Assembly: GCA_902492005.1 (NCBI GenBank)
Contig: CABUJV010000025.1
Span: 1 to 29,384 of the forward strand
From: an uncultured Eubacteriales bacterium
Lineage (GTDB): Bacteria; Bacillota; Clostridia; Oscillospirales; Oscillospiraceae
Length of the DNA: 29,384 bases
Direction: 5' to 3'
Positions 7,757 to 15,864 of the stretch are shown here, in pieces; the stretch's first letter is position 1, and each line of letters starts with the position of its first letter. The position numbers and the translations under genes were made by a program. The notes below the pieces were generated by a model. That model searched no databases and was not told the DNA's origin. It saw only the letters and a list, made by a program, of their open reading frames with translations.

Positions 7757-9079
7757 ATGCAAGTCGCCATCCACACCCTGGGCTGTAAGGTCAATCAGTA
7801 CGAGACCGCCGCCCTGGAAAACGCCCTCCGGGCCCGGGGCCACGCTCTGGTCCCCTTTGAGGACCCGGCGGACGCCTATATCATCAACACCTGCACCGTC
7901 ACGGCGGTGAGCGATAAAAAGTCCCGCCAGGCCATCCGCCAGGCCCGGAAACGCGCCCCCAGGGCGGTGGTGGCCGTCTGCGGCTGCTACGCCCAGACCG
8001 CCCCCGGGGCGGTGGAGGCCCTGGGGGTGGATCTGATCGCCGGGACGGCGGACCGGATGCAGTTTCTGGACGATCTGGAGCGGCTCTCGGCCGCGAAAGC
8101 CGCCCCTGCCCGCCCGGCCCCGCAGATCACCGTGGATGACATCATGTCCCACCGGACCTTCGAGCCCCTGGCCGCCGGCGGCCTGGAGGGCCGGACCCGG
8201 GCCATGCTCAAGGTGGAGGACGGCTGCACCAACTTCTGCTCCTACTGTATCATCCCCTACGCCCGGGGGCCGGTGCGCTCCCTGCCTTTGGAGGGGGCGG
8301 AGGCCGAGGCCCGGCGGCTGGCGGAGGAGGGCTACCGGGAGCTGGTGCTCACCGGTATCGAGCTGTCCTCCTGGGGCCGTGACCTGCCCGGGAAGCCCGG
8401 GCCCATGGACCTCATCGAGGCGGTGTGCGCCGCCGCGCCGGGCTGCCGGGTGCGGCTGGGCTCCCTGGAGCCCCGGACCGTGACGGAGGACTTCAGCCGC
8501 CGGTGCGCCGCCCTGGACAACCTGTGCCCCCACTTCCACCTGTCCATGCAGTCCGGCTGCGACGCCACTCTGAGGCGGATGAATCGAAAGTACGATACCG
8601 CCCGGTATTTTGAGAGTGTGGAATTACTGAGAAAGTACTTTCAGGCCCCCGGCCTTACCACCGATCTCATCGTGGGCTTCCCCGGGGAGACCGAGGAGGA
8701 GTTCGCTCAGACCCTGGGCTTCGTGGAGCGGTGCGCCTTCACCGGCATGCACATCTTTCCTTACTCCCGGCGCACGGGCACTCCGGCGGCGGAGCTGCCG
8801 GGCCAGGTGCCCGGCGGAGTGAAGGAGGAGCGGGCCCGCCGGGCGGCGGAGCTGGCCGGCCGTCTGGAGCGGAGCTACCTGGCGTCCTGGGTGGGACAGG
8901 CTCTGCCCGTCCTTTTCGAGGAGGAGAAGGGGGGCCTCTGGCGTGGGCACGCCCCCAACTATTTGGAGGTGCGGGCGCGGGGTGCCGGCCTGCACAACCA
9001 GATCCGGCAGGTCCGCATCACCACGGCGGACGGGGACCGCCTGCTGGGCGAGCTGTTATCAAAGGAGGAACACGCATGA
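7757..9079 (+). CDS. mtaB: tRNA t6A37 methylthiotransferase MtaB
   Basis: Radical-SAM enzyme of 440 residues that adds a methylthio group to t6A37 in tRNAs decoding ANN codons. The N-terminal UPF0004 domain has C10, C46 and C77 for one iron-sulfur cluster (LGCKVNQYE, NTCTV, CGCYAQ); the radical SAM motif is C157-x3-C161-x2-C164 (CTNFCSYC); a TRAM-like region ends the protein. The LGCKVN rather than CQMN opening favours MtaB over MiaB. GTGAGG lies about 9 bases before the ATG. The stop overlaps the start of the next gene as ATGA. Confidence 0.93.
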   Translation: MQVAIHTLGCKVNQYETAALENALRARGHALVPFEDPADAYIINTCTVTAVSDKKSRQAIRQARKRAPRAVVAVCGCYAQTAPGAVEALGVDLIAGTADRMQFLDDLERLSAAKAAPARPAPQITVDDIMSHRTFEPLAAGGLEGRTRAMLKVEDGCTNFCSYCIIPYARGPVRSLPLEGAEAEARRLAEEGYRELVLTGIELSSWGRDLPGKPGPMDLIEAVCAAAPGCRVRLGSLEPRTVTEDFSRRCAALDNLCPHFHLSMQSGCDATLRRMNRKYDTARYFESVELLRKYFQAPGLTTDLIVGFPGETEEEFAQTLGFVERCAFTGMHIFPYSRRTGTPAAELPGQVPGGVKEERARRAAELAGRLERSYLASWVGQALPVLFEEEKGGLWRGHAPNYLEVRARGAGLHNQIRQVRITTADGDRLLGELLSKEEHA

Positions 9080-9831
9080 AACTGATTTCCTGGAACGTCA
9101 ACGGCCTGCGGGCCTGCGTCAAGAAGGGCTTTTTCGACTTTTTCACCGCCGCGGACTGCGACGCGCTGTGCCTGCAGGAGACCAAGATGCAACCCGGTCA
9201 GGCCGACATCGACACTCCCGGCTACCTGCAGTACTGGAACTCAGCGGAGAAGAAGGGCTATTCCGGCACCGCCATTTTCACCCGGCGGGAGCCCCTGTGT
9301 GCGACGTGCGACATCGGGGATTCCGATCACGTGGGGGAGGGCCGGTGCATCACCCTGGAGTACCCGGATTTCTATCTGGTTACCGTCTACACCCCCAACG
9401 CCCAGGATGGACTGGCCCGTCTGCCCTACCGCATGGCGTGGGAGGACGCCTTCCGGGCCTATCTCAAGGGGCTGGACGGCAAAAAGCCGGTGGTGATCTG
9501 TGGGGACATGAACGTGGCCCATCAGGAGATTGACCTGAAGAATCCCAAGACCAACCGGGGCAACGCCGGCTTCTCCGACGAAGAGCGCGCCAAGATGACC
9601 GAGCTGCTCTCCGCCGGTTTTACCGACACCTTCCGCTGGCTGTATCCCGATGCTGCGGGGGCCTATTCCTGGTGGAGCTACCGCTTCCACGCCCGGGAGA
9701 ACAACGCGGGGTGGCGCATCGACTACTTCCTGGTGTCCGACCGGCTGCGGGACCGCGTCGCCGGAGCCTCCATCCTCTCCGACGTGTACGGCAGCGACCA
9801 CTGCCCGGTCTGTCTGGAGCTGAGGGACTGA
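9076..9831 (+). CDS. xth: Exodeoxyribonuclease III / AP endonuclease
   Basis: Protein of 251 residues with the exonuclease-endonuclease-phosphatase fold: SWNVNGLRA at the start, LQETKM (metal-binding Glu), GDMNVAH (catalytic Asp/Asn) and YGSDHCPV (catalytic His) at the C-terminus. It acts in base-excision repair at abasic sites. The ATG at 9076 overlaps the mtaB stop and is preceded by AAAGGAGG (9061-9068) inside mtaB, so translation is coupled. A longer frame beginning at 8731 is an out-of-frame shadow of mtaB. Confidence 0.95.
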   Translation: MKLISWNVNGLRACVKKGFFDFFTAADCDALCLQETKMQPGQADIDTPGYLQYWNSAEKKGYSGTAIFTRREPLCATCDIGDSDHVGEGRCITLEYPDFYLVTVYTPNAQDGLARLPYRMAWEDAFRAYLKGLDGKKPVVICGDMNVAHQEIDLKNPKTNRGNAGFSDEERAKMTELLSAGFTDTFRWLYPDAAGAYSWWSYRFHARENNAGWRIDYFLVSDRLRDRVAGASILSDVYGSDHCPVCLELRD

Positions 9832-9835
9832 ACGG

Positions 9836-9874
9836 AAAACCGCCTCCGCGCCCTGAGACGCGGAGGCGGTTTTT
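9836..9874. terminator. Bidirectional terminator after exonuclease III gene
   Basis: AAAACCGCCTCCGCG (9836-9850) pairs perfectly with 9859-9873 and is flanked by A and T runs. It overlaps the stop codon of the convergent anti-sigma gene, so one hairpin ends both transcripts. Confidence 0.9.
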
Positions 9875-10835
9875 AGTCGTCGTAATCCAGATCCAGCACT
9901 TCGCCGGTATAGGCGTCGATCTCCAGGTCGATCTTTTCCTCGCCGTCCTTCAGCTCGACTTCATAATAGGAGACGCCGTCGTCCTCGTCCAGCTTGATCT
10001 CCTGAATCTTGCCGCCGGGGAAGAGGTCGCGGACCATGGACTCCACGTCGGCTTCCGTCAGCGGCTGGGGCTGGGTGAGCATGGGCGTAGGCATAGGAGT
10101 GTGCACAGGCGTGGGCGAGACCGCCGGACTGGGGCTGGGCGGGACGGCGGGGGAGACAGAGGGGACGGTGGGGGAGACGGGGACAGAGGGCGGAGGCAGG
10201 TATCCCGCGCTCGGGCTGGGCACAGGAGAGGGCGTAGCCGAGGTGGAAGGGACGGGCTCCGGGCTGGGATCGGGCTCCGGTTCCGGCTCCGGGGGATCCA
10301 GACCGGAGAGCTTCGCCGCCACCAGAGCCTCTACCTCTTCCTGCAGCTCCTGTGCGTGGGGGAGGGATTTGCTGGCAGCCAGCACGTCCACCTGGCCGGC
10401 GGAGGTGAGGAGATAGCCCTTGAGGGCCAGCTCATCCATCAGGGAGTTCACCGTGGCCTCCAGGGTCCAGCCCCGGTAGGAGCGCCCCTCCAGGAGCGCC
10501 TGAGCGTCGTCATTGACGCCGTCCACCCCCCGGACCTGGTCCCGGCGGCTGAGATGGATGGAAAAGTGGGGGTTGACGGTGAGCTCCACCGTGGAATAGA
10601 TCTGGAAAAACTGCATCCATACCGCCGCCCCGGCAATGACCGCCAGCAGGCAGGCCGCGGCGGCCAGGGAGGCCAGACGCCGGCGCCGCAGGCGGGGGTC
10701 GGGGGCATCCGGGCGGGTGATGTAGTCATGGACCTCCATCCGGACGATAGGGGGGCTGGAGACAGCGTCCAGGCCGGGCCGGGGCAGGTCCTCCACCGCA
10801 CGGCGCAGGGCATGTTCCAATTTTTTGCGTCTCAC
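9873..10835 (-). CDS. RsgI-like membrane anti-sigma factor with PepSY domain
   Basis: Protein of 320 residues. Residues 1-50 are basic and cytoplasmic; one membrane helix lies at about 55-76; residues 79-155 match the extracytoplasmic RsgI module, including the TVNPHFSI motif with N88-P89, the place where RsgI proteins of the SigI system cleave themselves; residues 181-258 are a long Pro/Ser/Thr-rich linker; residues 259-320 form a PepSY domain. It probably holds the adjacent sigma factor at the membrane until a cell-surface signal is received. It starts with GTG, overlapping the sigma factor's stop as GTGA, so the two are made together. The linker is imperfectly repetitive in DNA as well (10080-10290). 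Confidence 0.85.
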   Translation of the reverse strand: MRRKKLEHALRRAVEDLPRPGLDAVSSPPIVRMEVHDYITRPDAPDPRLRRRRLASLAAAACLLAVIAGAAVWMQFFQIYSTVELTVNPHFSIHLSRRDQVRGVDGVNDDAQALLEGRSYRGWTLEATVNSLMDELALKGYLLTSAGQVDVLAASKSLPHAQELQEEVEALVAAKLSGLDPPEPEPEPDPSPEPVPSTSATPSPVPSPSAGYLPPPSVPVSPTVPSVSPAVPPSPSPAVSPTPVHTPMPTPMLTQPQPLTEADVESMVRDLFPGGKIQEIKLDEDDGVSYYEVELKDGEEKIDLEIDAYTGEVLDLDYDD

Positions 10836-11413
10836 AGGCGTACCCCCTCTTCCGTCAGATAGCGCTGCAGCTTTTTCAGGGCCCTGCTGTACCGGGACAG
10901 GACGGTGGACAGGGGCAGGCCCAGATCCCGGGCGATCTCCCGGTGCTTCAGGCCGGAGGCCGCGTGAAGCAGCACCACCTGCCGCTCCTCCTCACCCAGC
11001 GCCCCGAGGGCGGCCTCCAGCACCAGCCGGTCGGTGGGATCGGAGACGTAGGAGAAGCGCAGGTCGTCCTCTGCCCCCTCCGGGGCGGCCTCCGTCCGGC
11101 TCTGACCGCGCAGCAGGTCCCGGCACAGATTTTTGGTGATGGTGAACAGCCAGGCCAAGGGCTTGCCCTGGGGGACGTACAGGTGGGCGGCGGCCCGTAC
11201 CTTGAGATAGGTCTCCTGGACGATGTCCTCCGCGTCGTGTGGATTTTTCAGAATGGAGAGGGCCAGGGCATAGACGGCCCTCTCCGTGGAGCGGTACAGG
11301 ACCTCAAAGGCCTCCAGATCTCCCTGGCCGACCAGAGGCAGCAGCCGCTCCTCCAGCCTGCCCTCCGGCCGCTGGGCACGGGCCAACTCTTCCATGGACA
11401 TCAGCAGGAACAC
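10832..11413 (-). CDS. ECF-type RNA polymerase sigma factor
   Basis: Protein of 193 residues. Region 2 is visible around residues 45-75 (LSILKNPHDAEDIVQETYLKV, the core-binding and -10 recognition helix) and region 4 in the C-terminal 60 residues (HREIARDLGLPLSTVLSRYSRALKKL, the -35 reading HTH). The GTG at 11413 was chosen because AAGGAGG lies 9 bases upstream; upstream in-frame residues to 11539 cover leader hairpins. It is translationally coupled to the RsgI-like anti-sigma gene. Unlike SigI, its regions 2 and 4 look like a standard ECF protein. Regulon unknown; autoregulation is usual for such pairs. Confidence 0.9.
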   Translation of the reverse strand: MFLLMSMEELARAQRPEGRLEERLLPLVGQGDLEAFEVLYRSTERAVYALALSILKNPHDAEDIVQETYLKVRAAAHLYVPQGKPLAWLFTITKNLCRDLLRGQSRTEAAPEGAEDDLRFSYVSDPTDRLVLEAALGALGEEERQVVLLHAASGLKHREIARDLGLPLSTVLSRYSRALKKLQRYLTEEGVRL

Positions 11414-11459
11414 GTCGGCGGCACCTCCTTCCGGCTCCTGACGGATGTGATGACAGGAT

Positions 11460-11586
11460 TCTATCCGGTCCTCCGGGCCGGATAGATGGCCGTTTGCCGC
11501 CTCGGACGGCAAGGCCTTGCATTTCAAGCGCCTGCGCACACAAGTGCGCAGATGCGCGATAGAATGACTGCTTTTCTGTCATTATA
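11460..11586 (-). promoter_or_regulatory. Promoter and hairpin-rich leader of the sigma/anti-sigma operon
   Basis: TATAAT (11586-11581, - strand) is a consensus -10, with no convincing -35 (TTCCTT at 17 bases). The leader to the GTG is about 160 bases and contains two inverted repeats: CTGCGCA/TGCGCAG (11532-11551), extended by GCGC, and TCTATCCGG/CCGGATAGA (11460-11486). The second lies about 30 bases before the ribosome site and could affect translation. Confidence 0.5.
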
Positions 11587-11633
11587 TCACAGAGCCGGAC
11601 GAGAAGGAAGGTCCTTTCCTCTCTATCGATAAC

Positions 11634-11666
11634 GAGCGGGGCCGCGGTTTTATCGCGGCCCCGCTC
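11634..11666 (-). terminator. Hairpin after MATE gene
   Basis: A perfect 13-bp GC-rich stem (11634-11646 with 11654-11666) lies 17 bases downstream of the MATE stop. The T run after the stem is short, so termination strength is uncertain. Confidence 0.6.
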
Positions 11667-11682
11667 CAATTTTACGGAGGAT

Positions 11683-13068
11683 TCAGGCGGTCCCCTGGGC
11701 CTCGGCTCCCTCCTGCGCCAGCCGGAGCTCCCGCAGAACGCCCAGGCCCATGGGCAGGGCCACGGCGAAGGTGAGAATGTCTGCCAGCGGCTGGCTGGCC
11801 TGGATGCCGAATACCCCCCACAGATAGGGTAGGACCAGGATCAGGGGCACGAAGGTAAGGCCCTGGCGGCACATGGCCAGCACCGTGGCCTTGAAGGAGC
11901 GGCCGATGGTCTGCAGGGTCATGCTGGCGGGAAAGAGCCAGGACATGAGGGGGAAGGTGACGCACTGGAGCCGGAGGGCCAGTGCGCCGATGCGGATGAC
12001 CTCCGGGTCGTCCCGCCGGAAGAGCGCCACCACCTGGGGCGCGAAGAGGAAGCCCAGGATAGACAGGGCCAGGGCGGCGATGAGGGCCACCCGGAAGAAA
12101 AAGAGGAAGGCCTCCCGCACCCGGCCGTACAGCCCGGCGCCGTAATTGAAGCCGCACACCGGCTGGTAGCCCTGGCCAAAGCCGATGATGCCCGAGCCGG
12201 CGAACATGGTGACCCGGGAGACGATGCTCATGGCGGCCACTACGGTATCGCCGCCGCAGCTGCGCCCCGCCACGTTGAGCAGAATGGTGGCCAGACTGGC
12301 CAATGCCTGCCGCCAGAAGGAGGGCAGGCCGTTGGAGAGGATGATGCGATATTTGTCCAGCGAGGGGCGGAACTGCCGAAAGGACAGGGGGATGTTGGTG
12401 CCCCGGAAGGTGCCGCCCACCAGCAGGCAGAAGCTGAGGAACTGGCTGAGAATGGTGGCCAGGGCCGCCCCTCCGGTGCCCAGGTCCAGCGCGAAGATGA
12501 AGATGGGGTCCAGTACGATGTTGACGATGGCGCCGGAGAAGATGCCCACCATGCCGAACACGGCGTTGCCCTGGAAGCGGAACTGGTTGTTCAGCACCAG
12601 AGAGGACACCATGAAGGGCGCGCCGATGAGGATGAAGCGGACATAGTCGATGGTATAGGGGGCGCTGGTGTCGGTGGCACCCAGAACGTGCACCATGGGC
12701 CCGATGAATATGGTGCCCAGCACCCCCAGGACGATCCCGCAGAGAAAAGCGGAAAAGAAGGCCACTGAGATCATGGACTCGGCCTCCTCCCGCTTCTGCT
12801 GGCCCAGCAGACGGGAGACTGTGTTGCCCGAGCCCTGGCCGAAGGTGAAGCCGATGGCTTGGATAACGGCCATCAGGGGGAGGGCCACGCCTACGGCGGC
12901 GGTCGCGCTGGTACCGATCTGTCCCACGAAGTAGGTATCGGCCATGTTGTAGACCGAGGTGACCAGCATGCTGATGATGGTGGGGACCGCCAGCGTGGCC
13001 ACCAGGCCGGGAATGGGGGTCTGAGTCATCTGAGTAAATTTGTCTTCTGCCGGATGAAAGATGGGCAA
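11683..13068 (-). CDS. MATE family multidrug/cation efflux transporter
   Basis: Inner-membrane protein of 461 residues with about 12 hydrophobic helices in two MatE repeats. The N-terminal LATLAVPTIISMLVTSVYNMADTYFVG pattern (only part quoted: VPTIISMLVTSVYNMADTY) is the family hallmark, as is the later GFGQGYQPVCGFNYGA. Such transporters exchange H+ or Na+ for drugs or metabolites. The start is assigned to TTG 13068, 8 bases after GGGAG; the protein then begins LPIFHPAEDKFTQMTQ, matching the usual distance to the first helix. An ATG-less longer frame to 13122 spans the leader. Substrate unknown. Confidence 0.92.
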   Translation of the reverse strand: MPIFHPAEDKFTQMTQTPIPGLVATLAVPTIISMLVTSVYNMADTYFVGQIGTSATAAVGVALPLMAVIQAIGFTFGQGSGNTVSRLLGQQKREEAESMISVAFFSAFLCGIVLGVLGTIFIGPMVHVLGATDTSAPYTIDYVRFILIGAPFMVSSLVLNNQFRFQGNAVFGMVGIFSGAIVNIVLDPIFIFALDLGTGGAALATILSQFLSFCLLVGGTFRGTNIPLSFRQFRPSLDKYRIILSNGLPSFWRQALASLATILLNVAGRSCGGDTVVAAMSIVSRVTMFAGSGIIGFGQGYQPVCGFNYGAGLYGRVREAFLFFFRVALIAALALSILGFLFAPQVVALFRRDDPEVIRIGALALRLQCVTFPLMSWLFPASMTLQTIGRSFKATVLAMCRQGLTFVPLILVLPYLWGVFGIQASQPLADILTFAVALPMGLGVLRELRLAQEGAEAQGTA

Positions 13069-13110
13069 CGGTGTCACTCCCAACGGATGAGGATGATTCG
13101 GATACTGAAT

Positions 13111-13138
13111 AGTATAGCACAAATAGGTGAATGCGCAA
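13111..13138 (-). promoter_or_regulatory. Promoter of the MATE gene
   Basis: On the - strand TTGCGC (13138-13133), a 16-base spacer and TATACT (13116-13111). The same two hexamers, with 17-base spacing, occur at the transketolase promoter. Confidence 0.6.
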
Positions 13139-13159
13139 CTATTTTCGGGAGAGAAATCG

Positions 13160-13196
13160 AAAAACGAGCCCGGCCGCCCGTTTGGGGCGGCCGGGC
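13160..13196 (-). terminator. Terminator after lipoate ligase gene
   Basis: GCCCGGCCGCCC (13168-13179) pairs perfectly with 13185-13196 around GTTTG, and on the - strand the stem is followed by CTCGTTTTTCG. It lies 12 bases after the lplA stop. Confidence 0.85.
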
Positions 13197-13207
13197 CGGT
13201 CTGGAGG

Positions 13208-14197
13208 CTATTGGGTCAGGATGCAGACCAGCTCTTCGGCGGTCAGGCCGGTAAAATACCGATCCACCGGCACGTCCCGCAGGGCGTCGGTCAGGGCGGA
13301 GGGCTCCAGGGGCAGGCCCGTCAGCCGGGCGGACAGGGGGCCGGAGTCCTCGGCGGAGAAGTAGTCGCCGCGGAAGCCGGCAGCGGCGATGCGCCCCCGC
13401 TCCACCACCAGAAAGACCTCGATGACGCCCACGCCCTCCACCCGGCGGCGCTTGCGCACCGACCACTTGGGGGAGGAGCCGTAGTTCCACTCCCAGGTGG
13501 CATAGCGGCTGTCCCGCAGGGCCTGGACGGCGGCCAGATCCTGGGAGGTGAGCGAATAGGGCTCCATGGGCGTCCCTTCGAACATGGCCTCCAGCAGCAG
13601 GGCCTTGAACTGCTCCAAGGACACGTCCTGCCGGAGATAGGGACGGATGGTGGTGACGCGGCTGCGCACCGACGCAATCCCCTTGGACTCGATCTTGTCC
13701 TGGGAAACCCGCAGAGCCTGGGCCACCACCGAGAGGTCGGAGTCGAACATCAGGGTGCCGTGGTGCATGATGCGGCCCTGTTTGCGGTACTGGGCGTTGC
13801 CGGAGAACTTCTGGCCGTCGATGGTGATGTCGTTGCGGCCGTTGATCTGGGCGTCCACCCCCAGCTTCTGCAGGGCGCGGGCCACCGGCTGGCAGAACAG
13901 ATGCAAGTCCAGAGCGCTGCCGGCTCCGGCGTCCATGACGAAGGTGAAGTTCAGGTTGCCCAGATCGTGGTACACCGCGCCGCCGCCGGACAACCGCCGG
14001 ACCACCCGCACGCCGTGCGTCCGGACAAAGTCGGCGTTGATCTCCTCCGCCGTGTTCTGGTGCTTGCCCACCACGATGGTGTTGTCGTTCTGCCAGAGCA
14101 TGAAATATTCCCGGTCCCGGGGCAGGCAGTCGAAGACGTACTGCTCCAGTGCCAGATTGAAGTAGGGATCGGTGGAAGGGGACTCCAAAAAGACCAT
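13208..14197 (-). CDS. lplA: Lipoate-protein ligase A
   Basis: Cytoplasmic enzyme of 329 residues that attaches free lipoate to lipoyl domains such as GcvH or 2-oxoacid dehydrogenase E2. The N-terminal catalytic domain has FNLALEQYVF, VVGKHQN, the RRLSGGGAVYHDLGN lipoate/ATP-binding motif and GRNDITIDGQKFSGNAQ; the C-terminal accessory domain follows from about residue 250. The ATG at 14197 follows AGGAGG by 6 bases. The frame stays open to 14908, but that part is a shadow of the gene at 14215-14856. The gene lies 17 bases after the secreted-protein gene and shares its strand; no lipoate-using complex is in the window. Confidence 0.95.
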   Translation of the reverse strand: MVFLESPSTDPYFNLALEQYVFDCLPRDREYFMLWQNDNTIVVGKHQNTAEEINADFVRTHGVRVVRRLSGGGAVYHDLGNLNFTFVMDAGAGSALDLHLFCQPVARALQKLGVDAQINGRNDITIDGQKFSGNAQYRKQGRIMHHGTLMFDSDLSVVAQALRVSQDKIESKGIASVRSRVTTIRPYLRQDVSLEQFKALLLEAMFEGTPMEPYSLTSQDLAAVQALRDSRYATWEWNYGSSPKWSVRKRRRVEGVGVIEVFLVVERGRIAAAGFRGDYFSAEDSGPLSARLTGLPLEPSALTDALRDVPVDRYFTGLTAEELVCILTQ

Positions 14198-14214
14198 AGG
14201 TAGCCTCCTAAGCG

Positions 14215-14856
14215 TCAATAGCGGACGAACTCCGGCACGTAACCCGCGATATTGTCGTCCAGGACGAGACAATAGGCAGGCCGGGAGCCGTCGTCCAGAT
14301 AGATGCAGTAGTATTCCAGACTGCCGTGGGTGATGTAGCATTTCGCGAAGGGCAGCCGCTCCGCCCCGTCGTAGAACAGGGTGGAGCTGGAGTAGGTGGT
14401 GCCGAACATCAGCCCGTTGTGGAAGTAATCCTTGCGGCACAGGCTGCCGTCCTCCCGGTAGGTGAAGTACAGCCGTAAAATATTCGCCGGCTCCGGCCCC
14501 AAAGGCAAGCTCTCCAAGCGCCTGATGGCGCGGAACTGTTCCAGCCTGCCGTCGGCAGGGGAGGCTTTGAATTCCCGGTAGTCCTCCACATCCGATCCGT
14601 CCGTCCCGTAGACCGACAGCAGGGAGTAGGGGTCGGCGTCTCCCCACACGTCCCACTGCGAGGCGTCCGCCGCGTGGAAGCCGAACCCATGGATGCCGGG
14701 CTGTTCCCGCCGCCCGTCGGGGCCCGCCCAGGCATAGCGAAAGCCACAGCCCGTCCCGGGCCGGATGGGCGGGTTTCCGGGTCCGGCCTGTATCGCCCAC
14801 GCGAGAAGGATGGCCGACAGCGCCAGGAATCCAGCGCGCGGTAAAGTCTGCTTCAT
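14215..14856 (-). CDS. Exported protein of unknown function
   Basis: Protein of 213 residues. After the basic start MKQTLPR comes a hydrophobic stretch (about residues 8-24, GFLALSAILLAWAIQAG), consistent with a signal peptide or N-terminal anchor; no lipobox cysteine is evident. The rest is hydrophilic, rich in Tyr and Asp, with five scattered cysteines and strand-like segments such as LRLYFTYREDG and EYYCIYLDDGSR, suggesting a beta-rich extracellular domain. No family recognised. The ATG at 14856 has GGGAGG about 10 bases upstream. It lies 59 bases after the transketolase genes and 17 bases before lplA, with no terminator on either side. Confidence 0.75.
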   Translation of the reverse strand: MKQTLPRAGFLALSAILLAWAIQAGPGNPPIRPGTGCGFRYAWAGPDGRREQPGIHGFGFHAADASQWDVWGDADPYSLLSVYGTDGSDVEDYREFKASPADGRLEQFRAIRRLESLPLGPEPANILRLYFTYREDGSLCRKDYFHNGLMFGTTYSSSTLFYDGAERLPFAKCYITHGSLEYYCIYLDDGSRPAYCLVLDDNIAGYVPEFVRY

Positions 14857-14915
14857 GCTGTGGCTGCCTCCCGGGCTTAAGATACGGGGACGGCATCTCT
14901 TCCCGCACATGTTTT

Positions 14916-15863
14916 TTATTTTTTGAGCTGCAGGGCCTGGCGGACCTTGACGGCGATGCCCTCCGGACTCAGGCCGAAGTGCTCCAGCACGTGTTCGGCC
15001 TTGCCGGAGCGGCCGAACACGTCCTCCACGCCGTGGCGCACCACCGGCACGGGGCAGCCGGCGGACACACAGGCGGCCACCGCCTCGCCCAGACCGCCGA
15101 TGATGTTATGCTCCTCGCTGGTGACGATGCAGCCGGTCTCCCGGGCGCAGCGCAGCACCAACTCCTCGTCCAAGGGCTTGATGGTGTGCATGTCCACCAC
15201 CCGGACCGACACGCCCTGGGCCTGGAGGGCCGCAGCCGCCTTCAGGGCCATCTGGACCATCATGCCGGCGGCGATGACGGTGACGTCGCCGCCGTCCCGC
15301 AGCACGGCGCCCTTGCCCAGATCGAAGCGGTAGCCGGGCGCCCCGTCGGTGACCGACTCCACCGCCAGGCGGCCCAGCCGCAGGTAGGCGGGGCCCTCGT
15401 AGTCCAGCAGGGCCTGGACGGCCTGGCGCATCTCGGGAGCGTCGCAGGGGGAGAGCACCAGCATCCCGGGCAGGCTGCGCATGAGGGCGTAGTCCTCGCA
15501 GCACTGGTGGGTGGCTCCGTCCTCACCCACGGACAGGCCGCCGTGGGAGCCCACCACCGTCACGTTCAGGTGGGGATAGGCGATGGAGTTGCGTACCTGT
15601 TCAAAGGCCCGGCCGGCGGCGAACATGGCGAAGGTGTTGGTGAACACCTTCTTGCCGCAGGTGGACAGGCCGGCGGCCACGGTGGTCATGTTGGCCTCGG
15701 CAATGCCCATATTGAAAAAGCGCTCCGGGTACTTGTCGGCAAATTTCTTACTCATGGTGGAGCCGGACAGGTCGGCGTCCAGCACCACCAGCGAGGGGTA
15801 TGCCTCCCCCAGGGCGGCCAGGGCCTCGCCGTAGGCGGCTCTCGTTGCGATCTTCTCTGCCAT
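14916..15863 (-). CDS. Transketolase, C-terminal subunit
   Basis: Protein of 315 residues containing the pyrimidine-binding and C-terminal transketolase domains: the ThDP-activating glutamate region NMGIAEANMTTVAAGLS, GSHGGLSVGEDGATHQ, and a C-terminal domain from about residue 190. It forms the second half of a split transketolase with the gene immediately upstream (one base between stop and start). Together they transfer two-carbon units between pentose-pathway sugars. The split form is common in Clostridia and archaea. The ATG at 15863 has GGAGGTGAAC-type sequence upstream within the partner gene's end. Confidence 0.95.
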   Translation of the reverse strand: MAEKIATRAAYGEALAALGEAYPSLVVLDADLSGSTMSKKFADKYPERFFNMGIAEANMTTVAAGLSTCGKKVFTNTFAMFAAGRAFEQVRNSIAYPHLNVTVVGSHGGLSVGEDGATHQCCEDYALMRSLPGMLVLSPCDAPEMRQAVQALLDYEGPAYLRLGRLAVESVTDGAPGYRFDLGKGAVLRDGGDVTVIAAGMMVQMALKAAAALQAQGVSVRVVDMHTIKPLDEELVLRCARETGCIVTSEEHNIIGGLGEAVAACVSAGCPVPVVRHGVEDVFGRSGKAEHVLEHFGLSPEGIAVKVRQALQLKK

Positions 15864-15864
15864 G

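Noticed and set aside
10080..10290. Tandem DNA repeat or CRISPR-like array
   Set aside because: The repetitive look comes from the Pro/Ser/Thr-rich codons of the anti-sigma linker; there are no regular repeat and spacer units.
14198..14908. N-terminal extension of lipoate ligase
   Set aside because: The open frame is a shadow of the secreted-protein gene; LplA homologues start at the ATG at 14197, which has a good ribosome site.
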